Assembly: GCF_963678975.1 (NCBI RefSeq)
Contig: NC_089274.1
Coordinates: 1-64,000, forward strand
Length of the DNA: 64,000 nt
Reading direction: 5' to 3'
Origin: Dysidea avara
Lineage: Eukaryota > Porifera > Demospongiae > Dictyoceratida > Dysideidae
Shown here: piece by piece, positions 37,501-48,728 of the stretch
How positions within the stretch are numbered: the first letter of the stretch is position 1
Layout: the number at the start of each line of letters is the position of its first letter
Program-made: the position numbers and the translations under genes
Notes under the pieces: model-generated
Told to the model about the DNA's origin: nothing
Databases searched by the model: none
The model's input: only the letters and a program-made list of their open reading frames with translations

Positions 37501-40500
37501 CACACTGCACGCATGCGCGAGAGAGTCAATTAGTAATGTTGAGCACATGTTACATGGTGTCAGAAGTGCCTTTCTGAAATCAGTGAAATTACTGCCTCGA
37601 ACTCTACGTACAACGTATCTCTCCAGTCTCTGCCACCATTTAACTTCAGTTCTCCAGATGAATGGCCCAAGTGGTGTCAACGCTTTGAACAGTTTCGAGT
37701 AGTGTCTGGATTGTGTAAAGAAGACGAAGAAAGATAAGTTAGTACGCTTCTGTATTGTTTGGGAGATGATGCAGATGATGTCCTTACTTCCACAAATATT
37801 TCTGGTGACAATTGCAAGAAATACGCCGAGGTGCTGGAGAAATTTGATGGCCATTTTAAGGTGCGGAAAAACGTGATATTTGAGCGTGCTTGTTTCAACA
37901 CCAGAGTGCAAGCTGAGGGGGAATCCATTGAACAATACATCACTAGTCTCTATAATTTTATAGAACACTGCGAGTACGGCACCCTAAAAGAAGAGATGAT
38001 CAGAGACCAGATAGTAGTCTGCATCCGTGATAGTAGTTTGTCTGAACGACTCCAGATGGATGAATCATTAACCCTAGAGAAGGCAAAGAAACTCGTTCGC
38101 CAAAGAGAGACAGTTAAAGAGCAACGGCCCTTTCTAAAGAAGGATGTACTCTGGAGTATGTTAAACAGAAACCTATGGGTAACCCGGCCCGCACCAAGAC
38201 AAAAGCATCACTGTGCTCCAGATGTGGTAAAAGTCACCCTAGGGACCACTGCCCTGCTAAAGATGTAACATGCTTTAAATGCAACCGACGTGGACATTTT
38301 GGCAAAATGTGCTTTTCTAAAACAGTGGCTATGGTATCCGAAGACATTCCTGATCCTGATGACGATGGCCAAACAGAGACATCCCCTTGCTACCTTGATG
38401 CCATAAATGACGAGTGTGAACAATCAGTTACAGCCTGGTACATCCGAGCAATGGTGAACAATAATGAAGTGGTGTTCAAGGTTGATACAGGAGCAGAGGT
38501 CACTGCAATTTCAAAGGAAGTCTATGATGCCATTGGTCAGCCCAGACTTCACAAGCCAACAAAGGTACTTTGTGGACCAAGTCGACAGCCTCTGGATGTG
38601 TTGGGCAGAATTACGGTACAGCTAAGGTACAAAAACAACACAATAAAACATCACATGTATGTTGTAAAAACACTGAACCAGAATTTGTTAGGTCTCCCAG
38701 CTATTTTGGCTTTAAATATCCTTACAAAGGTTGATGCTGCTGGTGACACTACCAGCTGCATTCCTTCCCAGTTCCCAGAACTGTTTCAAGGGCTTGGAAC
38801 AATGAAAGATGAATATGAAATAAAAATCAAACCAGATGCTATGCCATATGCACTGTTCTCAGCCCGCTGGATACCGATTCCCCTTAGACATACGGTAGAA
38901 CAAGAGCTTAAGCAGATGGAGGTCACAGGAGTTATAAGTAAAGTTGACCAACCAACAAATTGGTGGGCAGGCATGGTAGTAGTCAAGAAAAAATCTGGAG
39001 GGGTTCGTATCTGTGTTGATCTAAAACCATTAAACCAGAACGTGCTTAGAGAGGTACATCTCATGCCACATGTGGAAGACACCTTGGCTCAACTTCAAGG
39101 AGGGAAAGTGTTTTCTAAATTAGACGCCAACAGTGGCTTTTGGCAAGTGCCTTTAGCTAAGAACTGCAGACACCTTACCACCTTTATTACACCTTTCGGG
39201 CGTTATTGCTTCAATAAACTCCCGTTTGGGATATCTAGCGCCCCGGAGTTTTTTCAGAAACAAATGAGCCACATTTTAGAAGGTCTGCCGGGTGTCCTTT
39301 GTCATTTAGACGACATATTAGTGTTTGGCAGTGACAGAACCGAACATGACACTCGACTACGAGCTGTGCTGCTTAGAATTCGTACTGCTGGAATAACTCT
39401 GAACAGAGCCAAGTGTGAATTTGGGAAACATGAAATTACCTTCCTTGGCCACATTATCAACCAATCTGGTATCTCTGCTGACCCTGAGAAGCTTTCTGCC
39501 ATTAAAGAGATGCCTCCCCCTACTAATATTACCAAACTACGTAGGTTCATGGGGGTAATCAACCAGCTTGGAAAGTTTTCTCCAAACACAGCCGAACTCT
39601 CTGCTCCATTACGTACACTGCTCAGCACCAACCAAGCTTGGTTTTGGGGTCCAGACCAAGATATAGCCTTTAATCAACTGAAAACAGAACTCATAACACC
39701 TCACATATTGACCATGTATGACCCTAAAGCACAAACTAAAATATCCGCAGATGCTTCATCTTTTGGTCTTGGTGCAGTACTCCTTCAGGCTAAGGGCACA
39801 TCCTGGCATCCAGTTGTATACGCTTCCCGTTCTATGACCAGCACTGAACGTAGATACGCCCAAATAGAAAAAGAGGCGTTGGCTATCACCTGGGCTTGTG
39901 AGAAGTTTAGTAGCTACATTATTGGCAATCAGATCCTCTTAGAAACGGACCATAAACCCCTTGTACCACTGCTGACTTACAAGCACATAGAGAATCTTCC
40001 TCCAAGAGTACTTTGATTTCGACTCCGTCTAATGAGGTTTGATTACAATATTGTTCATGTTGCTGGTAAATACCTTCATACTGCTGATCTACTTTCCAGG
40101 GTACCACAACATACCTCTCCGGATGCCCAGACAGCAGGAGGATATTGAATATTTCATACAAAGTGTTACCTCCTATTTACCAGCTAGTGAGAAACGTTTA
40201 CAAGTCTACCGTCAAGAGCAATCTGAGGATCCAGTCACGAAAACAGTCATATCCTATTGTCAATCAGGGTGGCCTAAGCACTCTTCACTTCAAAAGGACC
40301 TCAAACCTTTTTGGCCATTTCGTGGTGAGTTGAACCTATACAATGGGTTGTTGCTGTATGGGAGTCGCATTGTTGTACCTGTCAAACTTCGTACTGAGAC
40401 TCTAGAAAAAATCCACCACGGTCATCAAGGGATAAACCGGTGCCTCCTTCAATCAATGTCATCTGTATGGTGGCCTGGGGTGTCTAAAGCTGTTGAAGCT

Positions 40501-43500
40501 TATGTAAAGAGCTGCCCCCACTGTCAGAAGACATACATTCCTCCCCGAGAGCCACTGATCATTTTGCCACTACCACAAAGACCTTGGGAGAGAGTAGCTG
40601 CAGATCTATTTGAACTGGATGGCACCCAACACCTGGTAATTGACTACTACTCAAGATACCCAGAAGTCATTCAGCTACATGGCACTACTTCAACCACTAT
40701 AGTGAATGCCCTCAGATCAATTTTTAGATGACATGGTATCCCGTCAACACTAGTAACTGACAATGGACCACAGTTTAACTGCAGTACCTTTAAACAGTTT
40801 TCCTCGCAATATGGCTTCCATCATGTTACAAGTAGCCCAAGATACCCACAAAGCAACGGGTTGGTGGAGAGAGCAGTGAGGACGGTTAAAGGGTTACTGA
40901 AAGGATCTTCAGATCTGCATATGGCATTACTCAGCTATCAAGCCACCCCACTTCCATGGTATCCTCTCAGCCCTGCAGAGTTATTGTTTGGACGGAAAAT
41001 TGCCACAGACTTACCTCAACTTTCCCCTCGGCTGACTCCCCACTGGTCTCACTTAAAACATTTTAAGAAAACATATGAAGCCTACAAGTTCAAACAGCAA
41101 ATACAATTCAACCGCAGGCACAGAACTAGATCCCTTCCAATGCTTAGCACCAATACTCCAGTTTGGGTGCGAACCGGGAGACAGCAAGTACCAGGGACAA
41201 TAGTTTCAAAGTCTCTCATGCCTAGATCCTATACAGTTCGGACTTCCTCAGGATTAGTTCGCAGAAACCGTTATCACCTAGCACCCAGGATAGGAGGTCC
41301 TTCACAATACTACAGAGATGTAGACCTTGAGATTGACACACCTCTTCCAGAGGAACCCATAAGTGAGGGAGCAGCTAATGCTACAGAACATCAGACAGTG
41401 CCAAGATCTCCGATCCGGACTCGTTTACAAACTGGAACTACAATGAGACCCCCGAAACGTTATTCTTAAGAAAGGGAGATGTTGTATGGACTGAACTGGT
41501 TGACTCACACCTGTGCATGCACCACTAGTAGTTATATCATGCTGACACATTCTGTACTTGTATTCTAATTATATTGCACACTGCACGCATGCGCGAGAGA
41601 GTCAATTAGTAATGTTGAGCACATGTTACAGCTCACTTGATCAAAGTTTGACTACACTGGCTTGCATTATTTGCTGTCAGTATTGCTGTAACAGTCACCT
41701 TCACTGCTTGCACTTGATGACCACCAACATTGCTGCAGTAGGCTGCTGACCATATATCATTTTAAACTGAAAATTCTCCATCCTCACGTCTTTTGCTGTC
41801 TTTTTGTTGTCTACCTTTCTGCATTTTAACATATTCAAGTTTTACTCTCTTCTCCTCCAGATCAGCAAAAATGCAGTCATTCTCTGCCTGTTGGCTACTA
41901 GTCTAACTATAAATCTTCTCTATAACCTTTCTACATTGTCATGTTTCCTTCAACCTGTGCTTTTACATCATCATCTTTCTCATTAGCAGCTGCAACTTCT
42001 CCATTATCGTACACTCTATTCATCACAAAGTAGAGAAATAAAAAGTTTCTGCAACGACAAAGGGAATTGGAAGACTATATCTTCGATTGGTATACTACAT
42101 GAGTGCTCCAGGAGAAATGCTGGTAGTGCCCAAACGGTTCCCAAGTTGCATGAGTCGATATGTTTTGTGCGACTCCTGGACAAAATTTAATGTGGCACCA
42201 GTAATAAAAAATTATGCAAGTGAGTTTGCAGAATATCTTTCCAGTTTAGTTGCATACTGCTATATAGCAAGAAGTTTTGTCTGAGTAGTACAACTACATA
42301 TACATTACTCAGGATCCCCTACCAGATGAATCTGACTCTAAAATTGTCAAAGCAACATTAGCGCTACCTTGAAGCTGGTAACAAGATATTTGAAAGAGGG
42401 CTGTTGAGCCATTGTGATCCAAGTAGCAAACAGGGATTCGTTTACTTTAAGAAATTCATGGCATAGTGGTCTATTAAAAGACAGTAATGTTTTTTTTTTT
42501 TTGTATAAAGTGTAATGATGTGGATAAATTTTATACAAAATAGATGATGTTGGTGCACTTGATAAAAGATTTATCAGCTGGCAAAGTGATGTATTGACCC
42601 TTAAAACTTGGGAACACTTGCGGAGCAACTCGCCATATACTGTACACAACTACAGTACATTATAAGGAAGATCTTCGATCTCTCTTTTCGCAATAAATAC
42701 TTTGTTGAAACTGGGATCGATACAACATCAACTAGTTTGAAGGATGCAGCTCTATCATTGACAATTCACAGTTCCAATCAACCAGAAAATAGCTGCAGTA
42801 GCGCGATGCCATTTTAATTGGAACTGAAGATATCTGCTGAGATGGTAGCACATTCTTCATACAGTATCACAAATCTTCTTGAAAGGTTTTCAGGTCTTCG
42901 CTTGAAAGGAGCAATTGGTTGCATACTCCCATCATGGTAAGCATAGACAGCATCACATTGTGCATGCTACTCACGTGATCGACAACACTAGTCTTCTTGG
43001 TCTTATTCAGAGCTTTTCTTTGTTGAGTTAATATTCGGCCCATCTTTCTCTGTATTATGGTCCGCTACAGTGGTCTTCTTCCTCCCAGTAGAACCGGTTA
43101 GACCTTGAGTAGAGCCATCCGTAGTGTCTTCTGCAGACGACTGAGTGCGTTTACTTTTATGAGTGGGTTGCACAGATGCTCTTTTTCATGGCTGTCTTGA
43201 CGTTCTTACTTCGCGGTCTCTCCACGTGTACCTTAGTCCCCTCCACCCTAGTCCTCTCCTAGTCCTCTCCTAGTCCTCTCCTAGTCCTCTCCACTTGTAC
43301 CCTAGTCCTCTCCACTAGAGGTGTGCGATATATCAAAAATTTATCGATATCACAATAATTTTCTGGTATTATTATCGTATCGAATTCGATATTGCAAATG
43401 CTGATCTCGGTATTTAATTGATTAATCAATATATCGAGAAAATTTAGATAAAGTTATAGTATTTTGGTCTGTGATTGTGCAATTGTGCTAGAAATAAAGG

Positions 43501-46500
43501 TCAGTTATGTGCAATTTAGTTTTAAAAGCTTATCTATTGGTTTCCTAGGCTTGTTAGTAGTACTACATATTATGGTTTTAGTGCATCTATTGCATTTAAA
43601 GCACATATCAACCGCCCACCCAATTGATCCACCCACACTATTTAATTAATTATAGAAATCGAATCGATATCACAATATTTTACTAATTATCTATCGATAT
43701 CGTATCAAAATCAAAATCCTGATATCGCACACCCCTACTCTCCACATGTACCCTAGTCCTCTCCACGTGTACCCTAGTCCTCTCCACATGTACCCTAGTC
43801 CTCTCCACATGTACCCTAATCCTCTCCACATGTACCCTAGTCCTCTCCACGTGTACCCTAGTCCTCTCCACATGTACCCTAATCCTCTCCACATGTACCC
43901 TAGTCCTCTCCACGTGTACCCTAGTCCTCTCCACGTGTACCCTAGTCCTCTCCACATGTACCCTAGTCCTCTCCACATGTACCCTAGTCCTCTCCACATG
44001 TACCCTAGTCCTCTCCACATGTACCCTAGTCCTCTCCACATGTACCCTAATCCTCTCCACATGTACCCTAATCCTCTCCACATGTACCCTAATCCTCTCC
44101 ACATGTACCCTAGTCCTCTCCACATGTACCCTAGTCCTCTCCACATGTACCCTAGTCCTCTCCACATGTACCCTAGTCCTCTCCACATGTACCCTAGTCC
44201 TCTCCACATGTACCCTAGTCCTCTCCACGTGTACCCTAGTCCTCTCCACATGTACCCTAGTCCTCTCCACATGTACCCTAGTCCTCTCCACATGTACCCT
44301 AGTCCTCTCCACATGTACCCTAGTCCTCTCCACATGTACCCTAGTCCTCTCCACATGTACCCTAATCCTCTCCACATGTACCCTAGTCCTCTCCACGTGT
44401 ACCCTAGTCCTCTCCACGTGTACCCTAGTCCTCTCCACGTGTACCCTAGTCCTCTCCACGTGTACCCTAGTCCTCTCCACCTGTACCCTAGTCCTCTCCA
44501 CGTGTACCCTAGTCCTCTCCACGTGTACCCTAGTCCTCTCCACGTGTACCCTAGTCCTCTCCACGTGTACCCTAATCCTCTCCACGTGTACCCTAGTCCT
44601 CTCCACGTGTACCCTAATCCACTCCACGTGTCATCATCTCTCTCACGTAAAACCACTGGAGGTAGAGTTTACACATTGAATGTGTTAAACTGCTAAGATT
44701 CACAGCGATTTTGATGGAATCAGTACAGTTAGACACTATTTTTATTATGTACTCTTGACTCTTGGTTTACCTGATCAACACAATTTGATATTCATCAAAA
44801 ATTTGTCATCATAATACCGTATAGCCTAAATATTTTGAGGGGGAAAATTTCACTGATTTCACGATTTTGAGAGTTATCCGCAAAAATTTTAGCCTCAAAA
44901 TATTTAGACCTCCATATAGTGTAATACATTTTGGGAATGTTTGCTCAACCTCGAAATATTTGGCCCTCGAAATATTTAGGCTATACGGTAAACAATACTA
45001 GAAAATATAAGAGCCCCTAAATAGAATTTTTCATAGACTAATTATGCACCTATCTGTAACAAGTGTCACTATGGACACTTAATGCCTCAAATCCTCAATA
45101 TGGTTTAAGAAGATAGCAATATGCACACAACAAGCATTTGCAAGAATTCAAAGAGTACATGCAGCAACATGGTGGTTGTAGAATAACAACCAGGCAAATG
45201 GTGGTTGTAGAATGCCTCTAGCATAATCAGGCTGGCAAACAGAACAAGATCTACAAGTAGGTACAACTCTACTAGAGACCGAGACAGGTAACCCTCTAAC
45301 TGTTGGGTTTTCAGCAAAGCACATTGTGGACTGAAAATGGGGCTGTATTAGCCCACCTGTACGGATATTCACTGTAACTATATATCAAAATGCTTCCTAT
45401 GGACTAAGGAACTTGATTAAGGTGTTTTTGCATACACAGTGTAAACTGCAAGATTATTATTAAACAATAAAATTTAAAACGGTAAAATCAGCTGTAGACA
45501 TGATCCTATCTCTATCAAACCCGAGAGTATAATACTACTTGTGTTAACTCACGAAGCTTCAAATTTTCCAATGTCACGCCCAATGCACATGGCCACCATG
45601 CCATTTCAAAAGTAGCTTGAAACTGTCTCAGTGTCTTCTTTATTAATGATAGACATGATTCACAATTCAAGGAACTAACAAACAAGTTTTCTTTCATGAC
45701 ATTTTCCACTATTATGTAACTCTCACACAATAATCTGTGAGGGATCCAACTATCCCAGTAACCGGGAACCTGTGCGCATGAGGAATTCAGCGCAAGCGCA
45801 CTGCATTATTAAATGCACAAACAAGCTGTAGTGAAGTCGGAATTATACTCAGCGCATAAGTTATTAGTTTGATCTGCCATTGTGATGGTGAGAGGGTTAA
45901 TGCTAGCCCTAAAGTGAGGTCTTGATACTCTACTAGCAGCTACCCCCACCCTCCCCTTACAAACTAAGATTAGCTACCTGCTACAGACCATCAGGTGCTA
46001 GCAAAGGATTAGTGTGAGCTGTTGGACTAGTTAGAAAAGCTAGGGTATCAATAAAAGATAATGGGAACCTTTTCTTATCGTGGGGCAAACCCCACTGAAA
46101 GCCAAAAATGGCAATGGGATATACTGAAGACATCCATTAGGCAAAGAGAAGTTTGGAAAGCAAATGGCAACCAGTGCAAATAAGTGTCCAGCAAGTTTCA
46201 TAATCTGGTGTAAAGTTCTGCATACACTGACTAGTTGTGATAATGTGGTTTGGCTGACTAGACAGAAACTGAACAACGGTAGTTCTTTATTAGGCAGTTC
46301 TTTATTAGGCAGTCTAGTACTGTTTATAATAACACAATAAACATCGACAGTTGGAGCGATTATCTCCCAAGTCTAGTTTTCAGGCATTTCAGCAAGCACG
46401 CATATACACAAGGCTACTGATTCGACGCATAGAAAGGCCACTCTAACCTACATAATCCATCTCCTTTAGTAGTGCCAATATCACTTTGAAAAAATGTCTA

Positions 46501-47872
46501 CAATGTTTATTATCGACCATTAAAAAGTGTGTGATGATGTCATCTTTCCCACAATTGTGTGTGAGGGACCAGTTATCCCTGCTCCCATAAGGGCATGACT
46601 GATACAGGTAAGCACAGGGGCTACTAAAACGTAAGGCAGAAGCTACAGAATGCTTAGAAAGTGATGCTACAAGTGTTTATAATCAATTGCGCCATATGGT
46701 GGTTGTGGCAGTGAGTGGGTTATTTAATGTAAGGCAATTTAAACAACGGCCTAGCCTAAACCAAGGACTACTGAGAATGCGTTTCTACTGGTATCTATGG
46801 AACTAATTCTTTTAAACTGAAGAAACAAATTGATATTGTGTTATGTTACTTCTAAAAACCAGGTGCCAACAACCATTTTTGAAAAGTTCACAGAAAATTT
46901 TCAATGGGTCTTTTCAAGTGGAAAAATGTTTTTGCATATAGGGTTACTTCTTGTAAATTCTGGAATCCCCTATACTAGCACATGATCATATACCAACAGA
47001 ACTAGGTAAGTCAACACCTGAAAATAGTGTTTGCCTAAATTACTCATTAGCATTAATAGTGAACATTCTCTTCCCCGCAGCTGTGTAAATCAACCAACTG
47101 CAATGGGAACATAAGATATGTAACACTTTCACACCTCAGATCAAAGAGGATACATTTGCCATGAATGCCTCTTCCCTAGTCTCGTGTTCAGATAGCTTTT
47201 TTTGTGTGGGGGCAAAGAAAAAAGGGTCTGGTGGATCGAATCTCCCAATAGAATTTTTGTGCAGCCGGATCTACAACTTTTGGGGAACATTTGGTTAGCA
47301 GTGACGAATAGCAAAGGCCTATTAACGAAGCAACAATGGAAATACTGAGGTTGTGCCCTTGGATGTAGAATTGCACAGCTTTCTCATTGTTGCTTCACTA
47401 ACAGGCCTTTTCTATTCATCATCACTAACCAACAACCCCCAAAAGTTGTAGATCCAGCTGCACAAAAGTTCTATTGGAGAACCACCAGAGTCCAGACCCT
47501 TTTTTCTCCACCCCCACACAATAAGAATGCGGTCTGGGTGCACGAGACTACACGGGGATAACTAAATGTACACTTGAGATGTATCCCAGGAAAGTGGTTG
47601 TACTTCAAAAGAGCAAGCCACTTTCAACAAAGCAAGCATAGCCTTGAGGTATAGTGGTACCACCCTGTTTAAAAGCTCAGACTAAAATCAATTATGGGAA
47701 ATGCTTAATGCTCATGTGACTATTATCACAAATAGGAGGCATTTCAGTATCCTTACCATTCTACAAGTAGTTTAAGATGAGAATGAGTTATAACGCATTC
47801 ACAAATGTTCCGGCACATTTTCGAATACAGACCACGTGTACACCCACATTACAGATAATACCAGATAACCAC

Positions 47873-47911
<39 letters not shown>

Positions 47912-48610
47912 GCTAATTCCTATAGTAGATGTTGGAATTAGTCTTATTGCATGCTGCCTAGCCATAATCGAATCTTTCAAGCATTAACGAATCTAGTGGT
48001 TGTACTCATGTATCAGTCCTCACCTGGTGCAGGCTATTAGCCTGAAACAGAAACATTACATATTAGCTGTAACATGGGCACTTGGGATATGCCTGATATG
48101 CATGCCCACAGCCCTCGGATGTATCAGGCAGATCCCTCATGCCCATATCACATATCCAACGAATACCAGTCAGTTTTAGCAATATTTTCCACTGGCCTAA
48201 CATCAGAAAAGTTTGGCCATATGTATGTAGTGATTTCCAGGTTGAGACAGAACAGTTATAGATACAGTTCACTTGCCAACTACTATACTAGGCCTGGCCG
48301 ACTAGGCCAGCCATGACAACTTAAATGCTATTCTATATGGTATGCCAGCTAGCCTGTACCTGTTTCATCCATCTCCTTAATTCTGGCTTCAGGCGACCAG
48401 CAATTCTCATCGATCTCTCTAAACAACTGCCCATCTCTCATCATCTTCGCTTTACCCTTGCAGTGATGTTGAAGTTGTATCCAGCCTCCGTACCCGTAGC
48501 GCTAAGTTATTCATCATCATTAGACCATTCTACTATACACACCATACCTCCTTCAGGTCTGGCCATCGCTGAGGTAGAATATGAGCGTGAAGGTCGATCT
48601 TTAGCGACAT
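31561..48610 (-). CDS. ACMSD: Aminocarboxymuconate-semialdehyde decarboxylase
   Basis: Ten exons close in frame to 349 aa (human about 336): 48548-48610, 48360-48501, 32686-32735, 32527-32637, 32353-32478, 32113-32302, 31976-32066, 31843-31924, 31702-31800, 31561-31656. It is a Zn amidohydrolase-fold enzyme that decarboxylates ACMS in the kynurenine pathway, diverting tryptophan carbon from quinolinate and NAD. Metal ligands are visible: His8 and His10 (DLHAHILP), His176 (VHPWD) and Asp293 (LGSDYPFP); catalytic His226 is in CFAHGG, and Arg49 (QLFRE) matches human Arg47. The active site looks intact. Exons 1-2 lie beside the integrin gene and exon 3 is 15.6 kb away; the phase-1 junction (ETG then VSVQVLS) matches the family exactly. 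Other introns are 42-51 nt. I see no exon lost to the transposons in intron 2. Confidence 0.95.
32750..33989. other. ACMSD intron 2, distal part: repeats
   Basis: An 80-codon plus ORF at 33136-33378 ([18 protein letters not shown]) reads like protein but has no known family. A piece at 33725-33850 resembles a retroelement terminus (TGGACTCGTGCGTGTAGTGT on the minus strand). Nothing else can be supported. Confidence 0.35.
34006..34461. mobile_element. Foldback MITE inside hAT end
   Basis: Arms of roughly 90-110 bp (AGTTCATAATATATATAC, GGAGAGTATCCTACTCTC, GTAGAAGGGCGTATCGTGAA) are repeated inverted at 34370-34456 around a central 250 bp. GGCGGTAT flanks both sides (33998-34005 and 34462-34469), a hAT-like 8-bp duplication taken from the host element's own terminal repeat. 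Confidence 0.88.
34789..36804 (-). pseudogene. hAT transposase, decayed
   Basis: 36463-36804 has a BED zinc finger ([10 protein letters not shown] ... [10 protein letters not shown]). The RNase H-like core follows with LTTDNGSN (catalytic Asp region) and [10 protein letters not shown], then, after an intron with GTAAGT/TGTAG borders at about 35727-35803, DCPTRWGS. The C-terminal dimerisation domain ends at 34789 ([17 protein letters not shown]). In-frame stops at 36463-36465, near 35922 and near 35608, plus a frame change near 35520, show it is inactive. It resembles the ZBED branch of hAT. Confidence 0.88.
36970..37398. repeat. Dispersed 'GTGTCAACTGGG' repeat
   Basis: 37088-37290 shares long blocks with 52325-52465 in opposite orientation (GAACTTTGGGTTC, GAGACCTGGACAGTCCTC, CCCCAGGAGG). 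A third, weaker copy lies in an intron of the MRL gene (29395-29545, GGACACCAGGTCCCATT). The Ty3 element below inserted beside it. Confidence 0.75.
37404..37554 (+). repeat. 5' LTR
   Basis: 151 bp with TG...CA termini, identical to the 3' LTR except for one G/A difference at the sixteenth base. Very short for an LTR. Confidence 0.95.
37600..41469 (+). pseudogene. gag-pol of the Ty3/gypsy element, broken
   Basis: Domains in order: a gag-like region; a zinc knuckle ([14 protein letters not shown], with a second Cys/His cluster before it); aspartic protease ([10 protein letters not shown]); reverse transcriptase ([10 protein letters not shown]); RNase H ([13 protein letters not shown]); integrase with an HHCC finger ([10 protein letters not shown] ... 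CPHC) and DDE residues (AADLFEL, TDNGPQF, GLVERAV). gag and pol overlap in different frames at 38175-38268; the change may be a natural frameshift site or an indel. Clear lesions are TAA 37735-37737, TGA 40014-40016, a frame change near 40.1 kb and TGA 40729-40731. There is no envelope gene. Confidence 0.93.
41480..41630 (+). repeat. 3' LTR
   Basis: 151 bp, preceded by the polypurine tract and followed by the GCTCA target copy. Confidence 0.95.
41636..43227. other. ACMSD intron 2: unassigned, some coding-like sequence
   Basis: On the minus strand 42818-42960 reads [20 protein letters not shown] to a stop, and 43020-43210 reads a Ser/Thr/Lys-rich frame. They look like the end of a decayed gene but no family or consistent splice chain was found. 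Confidence 0.25.
43228..44635. repeat. 21-bp minisatellite
   Basis: Units of CTCTCCACATGTACCCTAGTC, about 43 in a row from 43738, plus shorter 12-bp-like units at 43250-43300 left of a MITE. The sixth to tenth base alternates CACATG, CACGTG and rarely CACCTG. 21 bp equals seven codons, so long ORFs appear on both strands; no sign that they are genes. Confidence 0.95.
43316..43737. mobile_element. hAT-type MITE inside the minisatellite
   Basis: 422 bp with ends TAGAGGTGTGCGATAT and ATATCGCACACCCCTA, flanked by CTCTCCAC on both sides (8 bp, as hAT makes). The flank is also part of the minisatellite unit. The interior is rich in ATCGATAT boxes. Confidence 0.88.
44815..44990. mobile_element. 176-bp MITE
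   Basis: Inverted ends of about 27 bp: TACCGTATAGCCTAAATATT and its reverse complement. Extra internal inverted AAATATTT/CGAGG blocks give a compound hairpin. Confidence 0.88.
44991..47176. other. ACMSD intron 2, proximal part: no gene seen
   Basis: Short minus ORFs (45148-45372, 45515-45730) show no domain. The segment GGTGGTTGTAGAAT repeats twice near 45170-45215. No splice-supported exons. Confidence 0.4.
47177..47550. mobile_element. Foldback MITE, TAGTCTCGTG family (long form)
   Basis: 374 bp; two arms of roughly 170 bp are inverted imperfect copies (for example CAAAAGTTGTAGATCC on the right against GGATCTACAACTTTTG on the left). Ends TAGTCTCGTG and CACGAGACTA match the 66-bp hairpin at 61271. 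Confidence 0.85.
47551..48070. other. Gap with AT microsatellite
   Basis: (AT)n at 47877-47906; otherwise nothing recognised. Confidence 0.6.
48071..48152. repeat. Hairpin insertion (family A, copy 3)
   Basis: Outer stem CATGGGCA / TGCCCATA, inner stem GATATGCCTGATA / TATCAGGCAGATC. The layout is the same as copy 2 at 12918, but both stem arms carry matched changes. Confidence 0.75.
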
Positions 48611-48728
48611 CTTTTTGTTATTACAGTGTACGCCGATTGTTCAGCGCTACGCGCCTAAACACATTGTTTTTGTGACGTAATTTGACCACAAGTTCAGCAT
48701 TTTTTTCTTCCGAGTTATTTTCTTCAAG
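48611..48728. promoter_or_regulatory. Shared divergent start region, ACMSD / integrin beta
   Basis: The start codon of ACMSD (48610, minus) and that of integrin beta (48729, plus) are 118 bp apart. The region holds GATTGTTCAGCGCTACGCGC-type GC-rich sequence near 48637-48656 and TGACGTAA, a CRE-like box, at 48673-48680. Both 5' UTRs and core promoters must overlap or be very short. Confidence 0.65.

Larger units (their letters stand above)
37404..41630 (+). mobile_element. Ty3/gypsy LTR retrotransposon
   Basis: A full-length element of 4227 bp. Two 151-bp LTRs (37404-37554 and 41480-41630), TGTTG...TTACA, differ at one base. A 5-bp target duplication GCTCA flanks it (37399-37403, 41631-41635). 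A primer-binding-site-like TGGTGTCAGAAGTG directly follows the 5' LTR, and a polypurine tract AAGAAAGGGAGA precedes the 3' LTR. It lies in intron 2 of ACMSD, antisense to that gene. Confidence 0.96.

Noticed and set aside
43683..44696. Three overlapping ~315-codon ORFs (HVERTRV, YMWRGLG and YPSPLHM repeats)
   Set aside because: All are translations of the 21-bp minisatellite in different frames; they run into a MITE and have no non-repeat domain.
48325..48675. 116-codon plus ORF
   Set aside because: Antisense to ACMSD exons 1-2, whose protein is clearly conserved.
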